Below, one piece after another: positions 62,823-64,000 of a stretch of DNA of 64,000 nt; positions within the stretch are counted from its first letter, which is position 1; each line of letters starts with the position of its first letter. The stretch is from positions 16,933 to 80,932 of the forward strand of contig JALKBU010000112.1 in NCBI GenBank assembly GCA_023091735.1, written 5' to 3'. The notes beneath the pieces are model-generated. The model was not told where the DNA came from. It was given only the letters and a program-made list of their open reading frames with translations, and made no database searches. Both the position numbers and the translations under genes were made by a program. The stretch comes from Trichomonas tenax. Lineage: Eukaryota > Parabasalia > Trichomonadida > Trichomonadidae.

Positions 62823-64000
62823 ACTAAAGATGTCAAATTTTAATTTCAATGAGTGTTCAATTTCATTCTCTTTGCAATTCTCACTTTTAGAGACTGGTGG
62901 ATCTTATAGCCTGTAAAATATTGAAAGATATTTTCAATTTTTTGTGAGCAATTTTCAATTAGTTTATGGTTTACCACAACACATATAGACTATGACCAAG
63001 AAAATGTTACCATTTCTTAAAAATGAATGCTCAAAATTGAAAGACATATGACCACTGATGAAAAAGTGACTTTATATTGGTAATCCCCGTTTTTCACTAC
63101 AATACCATTCTTTCTTTAGACCCAAATATCCCATTTTTGTAGAGAGAATTCAGTTATTTACATATTTGAAGTAATTGTTTTAATTTTTTTTTAGTAAGGA
63201 TTGCTTGAGATTGTTTTTGCTTATGTTTGTATTGATGTACACAACATGTGCACCAATATTCATGAAGATTTACGCGTGCTTCATCTTCATTTTTTTATTC
63301 GATTTTTCATAGATTGAGTTATACTACTGTGGATATTATACATAAAGACAGCATAGGAAAATTGTGTAATCTGGGTGTTTATGCCCTTTAAAATTTGGTG
63401 TATCAGAATAGAGAAATAAGTCTTTACGCTGTATAGATGCTTCGTCGGTATTCCTACATTAAGTGGACATTGGATAGTTGAAATGTGTAAAGCAATTGAG
63501 GCAATACGTGGTTTGTGATGATGAACTTTTCGATGTCTCGGAATGAGAGGAGAAATCCGGTTTCCATCGAAAATATGGTTCCTAAGAGACAGCTCAAGAC
63601 ACCGATGAACGTACTCTCTTTTACATCTTATGGAATAATTTCCAAAAAAGTATCGAAATGTTGATAAACTGGATGGAAAACTTCTATATATCCCAGATTT
63701 TAATGCTATACAACAAATTTAAAGTGTTAAAAGTAGGTTTTTATTTTCTTAAGTGCCGGAAAAAGAAAGAAATGTGAGGCTTACCTTGCTCAATAGGACA
63801 TTATTTGGACTTTTAATTCAATGATTCTTTATTGAGCGGCTAAATTTGAAAAGTTTAATAAATTGAGGGGACAGGGACAAAATAGAACAACGTGCTTTTC
63901 TGACATGTAAATTATGTTTGACATATAGAGTCAGAATGTCAAATATAAAGGAAAGTGACGTGATTGCGCGGGAAAAATGGAAAAGTGTCAATAGGTTGAA
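62823..64000. other. Noncoding stretch to window end
   Basis: No gene. Near the end (63966-63975) GCGCGGGAAA matches the E2F/DP consensus read on the opposite strand. A gene may begin just beyond the window. Confidence 0.4.

Noticed and set aside
1..64000. CRISPR arrays, riboswitches and bacterial operons
   Set aside because: No regularly spaced identical repeats; gene content and promoter signals are eukaryotic.
1..64000. Spliceosomal introns of the trichomonad type
   Set aside because: No ACTAACACACAG-like 3' element was noticed by eye; genes are uninterrupted except for clear mutations.

Overview
This is AT-rich, intron-poor nuclear DNA from a parabasalid (trichomonad) flagellate. Support comes from BspA-like leucine-rich-repeat proteins, ankyrin/DUF3447-type proteins, a NIMA-type kinase, tubulin-ligase-like proteins, a bacterial-type glucokinase, TCA(C/T)TT initiator-like motifs 8-30 bp before several start codons, and a Maverick/Polinton element. 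The genus (Trichomonas or Tritrichomonas) cannot be settled from the sequence alone.

Region 1 (1-16.5 kb) is accessory DNA. At 1-1211 lies a decayed phage-tail-fibre/collar-like gene. Two diverged BspA-like genes on the minus strand (2240-3412 and 15538-16506) flank a Maverick/Polinton that can be delimited to the base. It runs from 3577 to 15159 (11,583 bp), has terminal inverted repeats of about 295 bp, begins AGT and ends ACT, and has a perfect 6-bp target duplication TATGTG on each side. It carries a broken family-B DNA polymerase with an HNH-like zinc motif inside it, a capsid-protein candidate, two small basic amphipathic proteins, and several unknown genes. I see no integrase or packaging ATPase. 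Nearly every long gene in it has in-frame stops or frameshifts, so this copy is decaying.

Region 2 (16.5-35.3 kb) holds an ankyrin/DUF3447-like protein, a broken saposin-like secreted protein, a 1.36-kb TA-flanked inverted-repeat element, a VPS9-domain Rab activator, a 1006-residue NEK kinase, an ankyrin remnant, an exact 179-bp copy of part of the NEK gene, a tubulin-ligase-like enzyme, a small membrane protein and an ankyrin gene broken by one nonsense codon.

Region 3 (35.3-49.5 kb) has long noncoding stretches, a seven-helix membrane protein, a lysine-rich protein, a second tubulin-ligase-like enzyme, a coiled-coil protein, and a broken surface-protein gene with a C-terminal membrane anchor.

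Region 4 (49.5-64 kb) holds a tRNA-Asp(GTC), a broken BspA-like gene, a Vps18 homologue (HOPS/CORVET), another broken surface-protein gene, and three compact housekeeping genes whose codon use is visibly richer in C-ending codons: an FKBP-TPR immunophilin, a C2-domain protein and glucokinase.

Functional themes are endosomal trafficking (the VPS9 protein and Vps18), flagellar/microtubule modification (NEK and two TTLLs), and surface or ankyrin gene families turning over by nonsense mutation, frameshift and local duplication.
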